Part shown: in pieces, positions 9,778-18,296 of the stretch
Numbering within the stretch: the first letter of the stretch is position 1
How the letters are laid out: every line of letters begins with the position of its first letter
Origin: JAGQOZ01 sp041399205
GTDB taxonomy: Bacteria > Planctomycetota > Planctomycetia > Pirellulales > Pirellulaceae
NCBI GenBank assembly: GCA_041399205.1
Contig: JAWKTK010000016.1
Coordinates: 147,575-211,574, forward strand
DNA: 64,000 nucleotides
Direction: 5' to 3'
The notes under the pieces: generated by a model
What the model was told of the DNA's origin: nothing
What the model saw: only the letters and a program-made list of their open reading frames with translations
The model's database searches: none
Program-made: the position numbers and the translations under genes

Positions 9778-10896
9778 ATGAAGCCTGGATTTGTAAAGCG
9801 AGCTGTGCGGATTGTGGGACTGTTGGGATTTGTGGCAGTCTGTTTGATTCGCAATCCGTCAGTGGACGACTTGGAAAATATTTCGCAATTGGTTCGCGAA
9901 CCATCAGGCGTCCAAACTCGCAATGACGCTCAACTGCTGAGCGGCTGGCTGGATCAAGTGGAAAACAGCTGGGAAGTTGGCAAGAACCATGATCATGTGA
10001 AGTCGGCTTTCGAATCGGTCATTTCACAAGCTCGAGTTTCCACCGTTCGCATTTTCCAAGGCGACCGCCAAATTGCTATGGGAACCATCGTCGACCGCGA
10101 CGGAATCATTTTGACCAAAGCCAGCGAAGTGGAAGGCAAATCACTGATCTGCCAATTCCATGACGGCAGCAAACGACGAGCGAAAGTGATGGAAGCCGAT
10201 CGAAATACCGATTTGGCCTTGCTGCGGGTTCGCGCCAGCAATTTGGTTCCCGTCAAATGGGACGCCAGTGGCGAATTGAGCTTGGGTAGCATCTTGGCGA
10301 CTCCGGGTCACGGCACCAAACCGTTGGCCATTGGCGTTCTTAGCCTGAATACTCACCAAGTGGAATCGGATGGAGTGCTGGGCATCATGATGGCTCGCAC
10401 AGAACGAGGCCCTCGTGTTACGGAAGTAGTGGATGGCAGCGCGGCAGAAAAAGCAGGCGTCGAAATTGGTGATCAAATTGTGGCGATGAATAGCCGACCG
10501 GTAGATTCGTTGGACATGGTTATTTCGTCGGTCAGTCAAATGTTGCCTGGCGAAGTCGTTCGCTTGAAGGTTTTACGAGACGACCAAGAAAAGGAATTGG
10601 TGGCAACCCTGGGTAGACGATCTGACTTGGACGTGGACAATGGAGACTTCCAAAGCTATTTGGGCGGACGTCTTAGTTTTCGCCGATCTGGATTTGGTTC
10701 CGTTCTGCAGCACGACACCTTCTTGCTTCCCGAATACTGCGGCGGCCCGATTGTCGATCTGCAAGGTAATGTCGTCGGCGTGAATATTGCTCGAGCTGAA
10801 CGTATTGCCAGCTATGCCTTGCCCGCAACCGTGGTCAAAGCCTGGATAGACCAAGCGATGCAAAAAGTGCAGACTTCGGTTGTGGCCAGCAAATAG
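9778..10896 (+). CDS. HtrA-like pseudoprotease with internal PDZ domain
   Basis: Paralogue of the preceding protease, 372 residues from ATG 9778. AAGGAA lies about 9 bases upstream, so the upstream in-frame TTG 9730 is rejected. A single N-terminal hydrophobic segment (about 10-24) may be a signal anchor. Trypsin-like strands are recognisable, but the catalytic His is replaced by Ser116 (ILTKASEV) and the nucleophile Ser by Cys321 (EYCGGP, normally GDSGGP). Asp145 (TDLALLRV) remains. A PDZ domain (about 205-285; GSAAEKAGVEIGDQI) sits between the Asp-containing and nucleophile-containing parts of the fold rather than at the C-terminus. It is therefore probably non-proteolytic, perhaps a regulator or substrate-binding partner of the upstream protease. 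Very likely co-transcribed with it. Confidence 0.85.
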   Translation: MKPGFVKRAVRIVGLLGFVAVCLIRNPSVDDLENISQLVREPSGVQTRNDAQLLSGWLDQVENSWEVGKNHDHVKSAFESVISQARVSTVRIFQGDRQIAMGTIVDRDGIILTKASEVEGKSLICQFHDGSKRRAKVMEADRNTDLALLRVRASNLVPVKWDASGELSLGSILATPGHGTKPLAIGVLSLNTHQVESDGVLGIMMARTERGPRVTEVVDGSAAEKAGVEIGDQIVAMNSRPVDSLDMVISSVSQMLPGEVVRLKVLRDDQEKELVATLGRRSDLDVDNGDFQSYLGGRLSFRRSGFGSVLQHDTFLLPEYCGGPIVDLQGNVVGVNIARAERIASYALPATVVKAWIDQAMQKVQTSVVASK

Positions 10897-10983
10897 CAGC
10901 GTCGGAACGAATCTTCTTATCGGTTTCAAAGCGACGAAGTTGTCCGATCTTTTTGTTTCCGTCATGCTACCGGCACGTTGTTG

Positions 10984-11340
10984 ATGTTCGTACAAGTTCT
11001 GAAATCCAAAATTCACCGTGTCACCGTTACGGAAGCAGATCTAAACTACGTGGGCAGTATCACCTTAGACCAAGACTTGGTGGACGCCGCGAATCTGATC
11101 GAAGGTGAACGAGTTCAGGTGGTGAACGTCAACAATGGCGAACGACTGGAAACGTACGTGATTCTGGGCGAACGAGGCTCGGGAACGGTCTGCCTGAACG
11201 GTCCGGCGGCGCGAAAGGCGCACGTGGGCGATGTCATCATCGTGATTTCTTACGCTTCCATGGAGTTTGAAGAAGCGAAGAAATTCAAGCCGTGGGTTGT
11301 CTTCCCGGATACCGCAACCAACCGCTTGATCGAAGAATAA
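10984..11340 (+). CDS. panD: Aspartate 1-decarboxylase (pantothenate synthesis)
   Basis: Converts L-aspartate to beta-alanine for pantothenate and coenzyme A. The 118-residue pyruvoyl enzyme is made as a zymogen that cleaves itself at Gly24-Ser25. With ATG 10984 the visible YVGSITLD motif puts Gly-Ser exactly at 24-25, which decides the start over the two upstream TTG codons. The N-terminus MFVQVLKSKIHRVTVTEADL and the RVQVVNVNNGERLETYVI and GAAR-like (GPAARKAHVGD) motifs are typical. Length is slightly below E. coli PanD (126). It ends 22 bases from the convergent ruvX. Confidence 0.97.
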   Translation: MFVQVLKSKIHRVTVTEADLNYVGSITLDQDLVDAANLIEGERVQVVNVNNGERLETYVILGERGSGTVCLNGPAARKAHVGDVIIVISYASMEFEEAKKFKPWVVFPDTATNRLIEE

Positions 11341-11361
11341 TCAGCCGTCGGCAAACTGGTC

Positions 11362-11829
11362 TTAGCGAACGGCACTATCTGCAGGCCAACGTCCGTCGGC
11401 ACGCGCTTGCAGAAAGTTGGTCAAAATGATCTGAGCTGCCAGTTTGTCTAGCCGCTTCTTCCGTTTCGCTCGACTCATGTCCACATCCAACAGCAATGCC
11501 TCGGCTTCCGCACTGGTCATGCGTTCGTCAAAGAAGATAACCGGAAGTTCCGAAATCGATTCCAGCCACGCACCAAACTGCCGAGCTTCCTGGCTCTTCA
11601 CGCTTTCATCGCCGTTCATGTGCAGTGGCAATCCGACAACAAATCCGCGGATGTCTTCTTCGCGAACGAGACGCTGAAAGCGACGGACGTCGGCTTGTTC
11701 GCCGGAGCGAGTGTAATTGTCCAGCGGACTGGCCATTTGTTGGCCAACGTCCGAAATGGCAATGCCAATCCGTACCGTTCCATAATCAATTCCGGCCAAG
11801 CGACCGTGTGTCGGAAACGATTCGCTCAT
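11362..11829 (-). CDS. ruvX: Putative pre-16S rRNA nuclease / Holliday junction resolvase RuvX
   Basis: YqgF-family RNase H-fold nuclease, now usually linked to 16S rRNA 5'-end maturation. The 155-residue product shows the first acidic motif GIDYGTVRIGIAISD (catalytic Asp), FVVGLPLHMNG, and the later FFDERMTSAEAE with DERxTT-like Asp/Glu. Size is near the family's 135-155. It lies 33 bases after the ManC-like gene on the minus strand and may be the last gene of a three-gene unit (UAP-like, ManC-like, RuvX). Confidence 0.93.
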   Translation of the reverse strand: MSESFPTHGRLAGIDYGTVRIGIAISDVGQQMASPLDNYTRSGEQADVRRFQRLVREEDIRGFVVGLPLHMNGDESVKSQEARQFGAWLESISELPVIFFDERMTSAEAEALLLDVDMSRAKRKKRLDKLAAQIILTNFLQARADGRWPADSAVR

Positions 11830-11862
11830 GATTGCGTCCCATGCCCAATAGACAACATCCGC

Positions 11863-12945
11863 TTACAAATACGCGTTCCATTTTTTTTGTTGTAGTTGTG
11901 ACACCACTTCGCGGACCGCTTCTTCATCACTTTTCTTGGCCACCAGCGTGGCATCGGACGTGTGGACCACCAACACATCTTCTAAGCCAATGGTGACCAC
12001 CAAGTGCTCGTCCGTGCTGCGAATGATGGATCCCTTGGTGTTGATGCCCAAGTAGCGTTTGGCGGCAATGGTATTTCCGTCCGCGTTGGTTCCTCGAATC
12101 CGAGCCATCGCTTGCCAGCTACCGACATCATCCCAGTCGAACGGCGCTTCAATGGTGACCACATCCGTCGCGTGTTCCATGACCGCATAGTCAATCGACT
12201 TGCCCTTGATGGCGGAGAATTCGCGTTCAAAAACCGATTGAAAATCTGGCGAACCGGCTGCGGCAGCAATTTTGACCAAGCGATCATGCATGTCGGGTTC
12301 GCGAACGGCCAATTGGTTCATGATCGTCTGAGCTTTCCAGACGAAAATTCCCGAATTCCAATAAAAGTTGCCCGATTCCAAATATTGCCGAGCCACTTCG
12401 GCCTTGGGCTTTTCGCGAAACTGTTTCACTCGATACGCATGGAACTTCCCTTGATCCTGGCCCAACGCGTCGGCTCGTTCCACATACCCAAACGATTCGG
12501 CGGGATACGTAGGCTTGATGCCAAACGTAATCAGTCTTCCCGGAGCGTCTGACAACAAGCTGTCAGCAAACTGCATTGCCTGCTGAAACGCCTGATGGTC
12601 CTGGATGATATGATCGGCCGGCATGACCACCATGGTGCCATTCGGATCTTGTCTTTGGATCAACGCGGCGGCCAATCCCACGCAAGGCGCGGTGTCTCGT
12701 TTGCATGGTTCGCCAATAACGGCCGATGGCGGAAGACTGGGCAACTGCTGCTGAATGGCTTCCACTAAATGTTGAGCTGTTACCACCATAACTTGATCCA
12801 CAGGGAACACGTCACCCAATCGCTGCACTGTCGATTGGATCATCGTCTGTTCCCCAGACAAGTCCAATAACTGTTTGGGCTTGGCAGAACGACTGGCTGG
12901 CCAGAATCGAGTTCCAGAACCACCGGCCATGATCACTGCAAACAT
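11863..12945 (-). CDS. Mannose-1-phosphate guanylyltransferase (ManC type)
   Basis: Makes GDP-mannose from mannose 1-phosphate and GTP for surface polysaccharide or glycan synthesis. The 360-residue product begins with the nucleotidyltransferase signature MAGGSGTRFWPASR-x5-KQLL and includes GEPCKRDTAPCVGLAA and the FWPASR Arg/Lys set. It ends soon after the core with no phosphomannose isomerase domain, so it is the monofunctional short form. A late SIDYAVMEH stretch is family-typical. It is 30 bases from the UAP-like gene, suggesting a shared transcript of sugar-nucleotide genes. Confidence 0.92.
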   Translation of the reverse strand: MFAVIMAGGSGTRFWPASRSAKPKQLLDLSGEQTMIQSTVQRLGDVFPVDQVMVVTAQHLVEAIQQQLPSLPPSAVIGEPCKRDTAPCVGLAAALIQRQDPNGTMVVMPADHIIQDHQAFQQAMQFADSLLSDAPGRLITFGIKPTYPAESFGYVERADALGQDQGKFHAYRVKQFREKPKAEVARQYLESGNFYWNSGIFVWKAQTIMNQLAVREPDMHDRLVKIAAAAGSPDFQSVFEREFSAIKGKSIDYAVMEHATDVVTIEAPFDWDDVGSWQAMARIRGTNADGNTIAAKRYLGINTKGSIIRSTDEHLVVTIGLEDVLVVHTSDATLVAKKSDEEAVREVVSQLQQKKWNAYL

Positions 12946-12975
12946 AAAAGTATCTCCAATGGGTTGGGACCGAAG

Positions 12976-14370
12976 TTAGTCTTGTGGTCCAAAGTATTGG
13001 TTTTGGTTAATGGGTGCCGTTACTTTTTGCCGCAACAAGTCGGCTCGATTGGCAAACAACGGACTGATCTCCACTTGTACTCCATTGGCAACAGCCGCGC
13101 CGGCCTGTTTCATCATTTCGGTATGCTTGGCCAGAATGGCTGCACGAGCTGTCTCGGGCGTGTCCTTGGCTGCACCGGACGCATTCTTGAGCGGAGCGAA
13201 CGCGTCTGCTTCGTCCACTTCGACCACAATGGCGTTTTGAGCCGAAGGTAATAGATCGAAGATGAATCGTTCAAACTTGATTGCGTTGGGCGAATCAGGT
13301 TCGACCAGCTGCCCCGATTCGTCTACAAACGGCACCTTTTTGTTCGCTCGATGAAACGGCAACGAAGACGCTTCCGCGGCACATCGCACCAAGAAATCCG
13401 TCTCCATCACATGCACGGCAATGCTGCCGGCCCACAACAGCAAGTCACCATCGGCGGATCGTTTTTGCGCGGCTGCGGATGGCAAATCACTGTATTCAAT
13501 GATCATGGTTTTTCCGTCCACCGTCACCACGTTGCCGACTTTTTCTTCTGGATCGGTTTTGCAGATGACTTGCGTGGTGATTTCCGACTTGGATAACAAA
13601 TGATAGCCGGTCGTCACCGCATCACAGATGGACACGATGGGATTGTCCACTTGCAAGTAGAACAACTGCTGGATTCCTCGACGCTGTGCGTCTGCCAAGC
13701 ACCCCGACTTTTCAAAAGCCGCCAACATGCCGCCATGCCCGTCGGGATTGACAAAGACTTCTGACTTGGACGCCAATAACAACTTTCCCGTTGTCGCGTC
13801 GACGGCCGGCATGGTCCCCTGGCAGAAGACAAAGAAATCTTCGCTGGGCAGGCCAAAGTTATTGTGCTGTTCAAAAAAGGCAACCGTTTCATCGTGCGTT
13901 GCCGGGCTGGTCATCAGGTACAACGGAATTCGCTGGGCGTATTGTGCGGACAGTGCCAGAATCTGTTCGACATGCATTTGGAACAAGGAACGATTCGATA
14001 GCGGACCTAGTTGATACATGCCCTTGGGATGTGGAAAACCGAGTCGAGTTCCTTGGCCGCCGGCAACCAGGATCACGCCGAGTCTGCCGTTGCCGAGTGC
14101 CGCTTCTCCTGCGGCGCGAGCTGCTTCCTGCGAAAACGGATTGTCGCCGCGCAGCCGAAACGCGGTCGGCGAATTCGCTCGAGCCGCCAGATCACCCCAA
14201 TCTTCTTGGTGCGAATCGTCCTTCACCAACGATCGCATCAATTCAAAGTCAATCTGGTCGATCTGATGCGACAGCTGTCGTTGTTCGGTCGGCGCAAGTT
14301 GGTCCCAAAATTGCAAAAGATGCTGCTGGGCGAACGGTGCCAAGCGGTTTTCCAGTGTGGTCTTATCCAT
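12976..14370 (-). CDS. UDP-sugar pyrophosphorylase, UAP1/UDPGP family
   Basis: Uridylyltransferase making UDP-GlcNAc/GalNAc or UDP-glucose from the sugar 1-phosphate and UTP. The 464-residue product has the eukaryote-like UDPGP signature VAGGQGTRLGFPHPKGMY at about residues 101-118, followed by LSNRSLFQMHVEQIL, close to the UAP1 pattern. This is a different fold family from bacterial GlmU or GalU. Further motifs include the substrate-binding region LQVDNPIVSICD and NPDGHGGM. A CTCCC sequence on the minus strand near the start is a weak ribosome-binding site. Substrate choice cannot be settled by eye. Confidence 0.85.
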   Translation of the reverse strand: MDKTTLENRLAPFAQQHLLQFWDQLAPTEQRQLSHQIDQIDFELMRSLVKDDSHQEDWGDLAARANSPTAFRLRGDNPFSQEAARAAGEAALGNGRLGVILVAGGQGTRLGFPHPKGMYQLGPLSNRSLFQMHVEQILALSAQYAQRIPLYLMTSPATHDETVAFFEQHNNFGLPSEDFFVFCQGTMPAVDATTGKLLLASKSEVFVNPDGHGGMLAAFEKSGCLADAQRRGIQQLFYLQVDNPIVSICDAVTTGYHLLSKSEITTQVICKTDPEEKVGNVVTVDGKTMIIEYSDLPSAAAQKRSADGDLLLWAGSIAVHVMETDFLVRCAAEASSLPFHRANKKVPFVDESGQLVEPDSPNAIKFERFIFDLLPSAQNAIVVEVDEADAFAPLKNASGAAKDTPETARAAILAKHTEMMKQAGAAVANGVQVEISPLFANRADLLRQKVTAPINQNQYFGPQD

Positions 14371-14633
14371 CGAAGTCTCTCCCTAGGTGATGCGTTACGA
14401 TTGCAGCTCCGCCGCTAACGATTCCATCCGTTTACCCACAGATAACACAGGAAACACAAAGCAGGAAACAGGACAAAAATGGTGACGTACGTAAAAACCG
14501 ACGTCCAAAAGTGGCGGGGCCAGCGAGCCATGATTACTGTCTAAATTCAAGAAAGGATAGGTCAGGCATTCATCATCGAACACGAAGCAACGCGTACATC
14601 GAGGTCCGCAGCGTGCCGATACAAACGCCAAAA

Positions 14634-15457
14634 TCAGGACAATTCCGAATTGTAGGGCGTAGCGAAGAATGCAACAACGACACTTACCGGTTCTGTCGGT
14701 TTCTCGATTCTCGCGTCCAACCGCACACCTTGCGGCAATCGCTGGCCAATCGTCACGTTCGCATCTGGCCCGTCCACCTGTTCCATATCCACCTGGGGTA
14801 TCACATCAAATGGCGGGTGAAACAGCACATGTGCCGAACGGGTCGTCTGGCCCGATGCAAATGAAATCCGAACGGTCCCTTCGATGCTGTGAGCGTCCCC
14901 GTCCGTACAAACTTTGATCTGCATGATACAGTTTTGGTCCAGCGGCTCGTCGTGCGAAGATGCTTCAATCCTTTCGGAATGGAAGGTGTGGACCACGGTC
15001 GACGGTGTTGCGAACCGATTTTGCCAGAATCGCAAGAAACCACTTTGCCACCAAAATGTGCCTACGGCGGTTAGGCCCATCGCCAGCAAGACAAATCGAA
15101 GCCAGCCGCTTGGCATCAAGCTGACCACGGCAATCAACGCGGCCACGGTGCCCAATTCAAATGCGATTGCTAGGCCAATTCGCGTTCGATCCGTAGCAAA
15201 CAGATTCAGCAACCATTGACGACGTAGTTGTTGCGCTACCCACCCCGTCAGTACCAATAGCAACAAGGACACCAGCCAACCGTGATAGTTGGCCAGGGCG
15301 GCGATGACGACGATGCTATTCGATCCAGGACTTGCGAAATGGCAAAAATGCTGTTCGCGAACAACCACGAAACAATCATGGAAATTGTCACGCCACGCAG
15401 CAAACCGGTGCGCCGAGAATTTCGAATCCACTCGTTCGCCGGCGCCCATTCTGTCAC
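14634..15457 (-). CDS. Membrane protein of unknown function, frame broken near 15300
   Basis: I do not recognise the family. Two overlapping frames appear to be one gene. The first starts at GTG 15457, with AAGGTGA about 7 bases upstream, and encodes MTEWAPANEWIRN then a hydrophobic segment (ISMIVSWLFANSIFAIS). The second frame supplies the rest: more membrane helices (WLVSLLLLVLTGWVAQ; TVAALIAVVSLMPSG; FVLLAMGLTAVGTF) and a soluble C-terminal beta-rich part to 14634. One missing base near 15290-15310, in the CGTCGTCATCG tract, would join them into 274 residues. The alternative upstream part of the second frame (from 15482) is Cys/His-rich and looks like a shadow. The gene follows metK but a terminator separates them. 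Confidence 0.6.
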
Positions 15458-15485
15458 AACATTTCACCTTCACATTGGACACAAG

Positions 15486-15521
15486 AAAAAACGCTTGTGC
15501 CGAACCGTTGTCACAAGCGTT
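15486..15521 (-). terminator. Rho-independent terminator after metK
   Basis: On the minus strand an AACGCTTGTG / CACAAGCGTT stem (15512-15521 and 15490-15499) with a 12-base loop is followed directly by a T-run (15491-15486). It lies 30 bases past the metK stop, so it probably ends the metK transcript before the downstream membrane-protein gene. Confidence 0.85.
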
Positions 15522-15550
15522 TTGAAGAATTCGAACAGACCAATTCGCGG

Positions 15551-16711
15551 CTACGAAACCAGCTTGGCCAATTCTGACGCGCGATCGGTTTTTTCCCAGC
15601 TGAATTCATCTCGACCAAAATGACCGCCGTAAGATGTCTTGCGGAAAATCGGCTTACGAAGATCCAAGTATTCGATGATGCCGCGAGGTGTCAGCGAAAA
15701 GAACTCGCGAACCGCCGCGCAGATCTTATCATCCGCCACTTTGCCCGTGCCTTCGGTATCCACATGCACGCTGACCGGTTCGGAAACACCAATCGCATAC
15801 GCGAGTTGGACTTCGCAACGATCAGCAAGGCCAGCGGCAACAATGTTCTTAGCGACATGACGAGCCATATACGCGGCGCTGCGATCTACCTTGGTCGGGT
15901 CCTTGCCGCTGAACGCGCCACCGCCGTGGCGTCCCCAACCACCGTAGGTATCGACAATAATCTTGCGTCCGGTCAAACCACAGTCGCCGTGAGGACCACC
16001 CACGACAAAACGCCCCGTCGGGTTGATGTGATACTTGACTTCGCCCGTAACCAAATCTGCAGGTAGCGATGGCTTGACCACGTTTTCAATGACAAACTTG
16101 CGAATTTCGTCATTTTCGACCGCAGGAGCATGCTGCGTCGACACCACCACCGTGTCAACTCGCAACGCCTTCGAACCATCGTATTCAATGGTCACTTGGC
16201 TTTTGCTGTCGGGACGAAGCCAGTTAACTTCGCCTTTTTGACGAGCTTCCGTCAGGCGATTCAGGATGCGGTGGGACAACGCAATCGGCATCGGCATCAA
16301 TTCCGGCGTGTCGTTGCACGCGTAACCAAACATCAACCCTTGGTCACCAGCGCCAACATCCTTGCCAGCGGTGGCATCGTCGTTTACACCCTGAGCGATA
16401 TCGGGGCTTTGGCGATCGATCGAAACCATGACCGCACATGTGTCAGCACAGATTCCCATTTCATCGTCGGTATAGCCAACATCGCGAATGACGCCTCGAA
16501 TGACATCTTGGTAATCGATCACCGCCTTCGTAGTGATCTCGCCCGCCACGATGGCAATTCCCGTGGTAACCATTGTTTCGCAAGCGACACGACTGGCCGG
16601 ATCTTGCGTCAGCAACGCGTCTAAAATGCCATCGGAAATCTGATCCGCCAGCTTGTCTGGATGGCCCATACTTACGGATTCACTGGTGAATAGATACTTG
16701 CCAGATGCCAC
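15551..16711 (-). CDS. metK: S-adenosylmethionine synthase
   Basis: Makes S-adenosylmethionine from methionine and ATP in the cytoplasm. The 386-residue product starts at GTG 16711 with AGGAG about 9 bases upstream. Visible MAT motifs are FTSESVSMGHPDKLADQISD (N-terminal His/Asp site), GAGDQGLMFGYA (ATP-binding), and GGGAFSGKDPTKVDRSAAY (P-loop-like). Length matches the family. No SAM riboswitch-like fold was seen in the 127 bases upstream. A strong terminator follows. Confidence 0.97.
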   Translation of the reverse strand: MASGKYLFTSESVSMGHPDKLADQISDGILDALLTQDPASRVACETMVTTGIAIVAGEITTKAVIDYQDVIRGVIRDVGYTDDEMGICADTCAVMVSIDRQSPDIAQGVNDDATAGKDVGAGDQGLMFGYACNDTPELMPMPIALSHRILNRLTEARQKGEVNWLRPDSKSQVTIEYDGSKALRVDTVVVSTQHAPAVENDEIRKFVIENVVKPSLPADLVTGEVKYHINPTGRFVVGGPHGDCGLTGRKIIVDTYGGWGRHGGGAFSGKDPTKVDRSAAYMARHVAKNIVAAGLADRCEVQLAYAIGVSEPVSVHVDTEGTGKVADDKICAAVREFFSLTPRGIIEYLDLRKPIFRKTSYGGHFGRDEFSWEKTDRASELAKLVS

Positions 16712-16838
16712 GACCGATTACTCCTCTCAGAAAAACAACAAGCAGAACGCTTGCCAATCGTTACTACCAAACCCCACACTATACCGGTTGGACGTGGACC
16801 TTGGCAACAAGGCGTGTCGCGACGCAAAAACGCGACAA

Positions 16839-18182
16839 TCAGGCTGATTTCCGCCATACGACGGTCTCGTCCACCGCAGCGTCAACGCATTGGATCCAGG
16901 GCCCGAGCACATCGCACGTCCGCCCCAAGGCTCCTCGATTTTCCAGAACTAATGCTTGTGCTCGCTTTCCCAGCTTTTGGCGATACGATTCGTCCTGGAG
17001 GCAGCGTTCGACAAACGATGTCAATTCGTCATCATTGGCGACCACCTGCGCCGCGTCGGCCTGGAGCAAGAGATGGACGATGTCGCGAAAATTTCGAGTA
17101 TTCGTGCCGAAGGAAACGGCTGCGCCGTAGGCCGCTGGTTCCAGCATGTTCTGACCGCCTCGTTTGCCCAAGCTTCCTCCCACGAAGGCAATGTCCGCCG
17201 TGCCCCACCAAGCGTTCAATTCGCCGATGGTATCGACCAGCAAGACCGCATTGCGATCCAATGCATCGGAATCCTTCAGCTGTGAACGCCGCACCACCAA
17301 TGCACCCGCGGCTTGCATGCTACGTTCTGCTTCGTCAAAGCGTTCTTGATGACGAGGAACCACGATCAAGCGTAGCGCAGGATACAACGGCTGCAGTTCC
17401 AGAAATGTGCGCACGGCCAGTTCTTCTTCCGGATCCTGCGTGCTACCCGCCAGAAAGACGATGTCGTGGTCACTTCGCTGTAGCAGGTTGTTCATTTGAC
17501 ACGTACGAGGGTTGGTGCGGTCCGTAACCGCTCCGTCAAACTTCATGGATCCCGTCACGTGCACTCGTTGACTAGGCACGCCCATGTGCACAAAGCGTCG
17601 AGCGTATTCCGTTGACTGCGCGGCCACGACGTCCAGCTTTGCAAAGATCGAGCATAGAGGCCATTTCAGTCGGCAATAGCCACGAAAGCTGGCTTCGCTC
17701 AGGCGACCATTGACTACCGCCACGGCAATCTGGTGTTGCTTGCATTGCGAAATCAATTGCGGCCAGATTTCTAGTTCGCCCAAGACCAGAACGCTCGGGC
17801 GCAAGCGGCGAATGGCATTCTTGACGGCCCAGGAAAAATCGAGCGGGCAATAAAAAGTCGATAGCTGCGGGAATTTCTTTTGGGCCAGTTCAAAACCGGT
17901 GACCGTGGTTGTGGAAACGACGAATTCGTGTTCCGGATACCTTTCTTGCAGTGCCTCTACCAAATGGGCCAACAAATTGATTTCGCCCACACTGACTCCG
18001 TGCAGCCAAATGCACGGTCGATTCGATTGGCGAATGGGCACAAAGCCCAAGAACTTCTGACTCCAACCGTGTCGATACTTTCCGGTTCGCCACGCGGCCC
18101 ACAGCAGAAAGGGAGAAACAATCACCAGCAGCAACGCATAGATTGAATTGAGTACCGCGCTGCGAATGACATTTTTCCACAT
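16839..18182 (-). CDS. waaA: 3-deoxy-D-manno-octulosonic acid (Kdo) transferase WaaA
   Basis: GT30 inner-membrane glycosyltransferase that adds Kdo to lipid A precursor, so the cell makes an LPS-like outer membrane. The 447-residue product has an N-terminal membrane anchor (about 8-30, SIYALLLVIVSPFLLWAAW), the WLHGVSVGEINL motif, ELEIWPQL, and a C-terminal domain with FVGGSLGKRGGQNMLEPAAYG. GAAAGGAA lies upstream of ATG 18182. Gene order on the minus strand is secA, waaA, metK. A gap of 114 bases from secA leaves room for its own promoter. Confidence 0.95.
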   Translation of the reverse strand: MWKNVIRSAVLNSIYALLLVIVSPFLLWAAWRTGKYRHGWSQKFLGFVPIRQSNRPCIWLHGVSVGEINLLAHLVEALQERYPEHEFVVSTTTVTGFELAQKKFPQLSTFYCPLDFSWAVKNAIRRLRPSVLVLGELEIWPQLISQCKQHQIAVAVVNGRLSEASFRGYCRLKWPLCSIFAKLDVVAAQSTEYARRFVHMGVPSQRVHVTGSMKFDGAVTDRTNPRTCQMNNLLQRSDHDIVFLAGSTQDPEEELAVRTFLELQPLYPALRLIVVPRHQERFDEAERSMQAAGALVVRRSQLKDSDALDRNAVLLVDTIGELNAWWGTADIAFVGGSLGKRGGQNMLEPAAYGAAVSFGTNTRNFRDIVHLLLQADAAQVVANDDELTSFVERCLQDESYRQKLGKRAQALVLENRGALGRTCDVLGPWIQCVDAAVDETVVWRKSA

Positions 18183-18296
18183 GGGATTCCTTTCCCGGTG
18201 TGATACACCATACGTCGACGAATCGGATCCTTGTGCATCAACGACGGTTATGACAACAGTCTCAAGATTCGCCGCGAGTCGTATGCGACTGCGTGT

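Noticed and set aside
16712..16838. SAM riboswitch upstream of metK
   Set aside because: I looked for a SAM-I-type helix pattern and saw none; the region is short and mainly AT-rich.
16751..17527. 258-residue plus-strand open frame over waaA
   Set aside because: Arg/Pro-rich shadow of the WaaA coding strand; WaaA motifs are clear.
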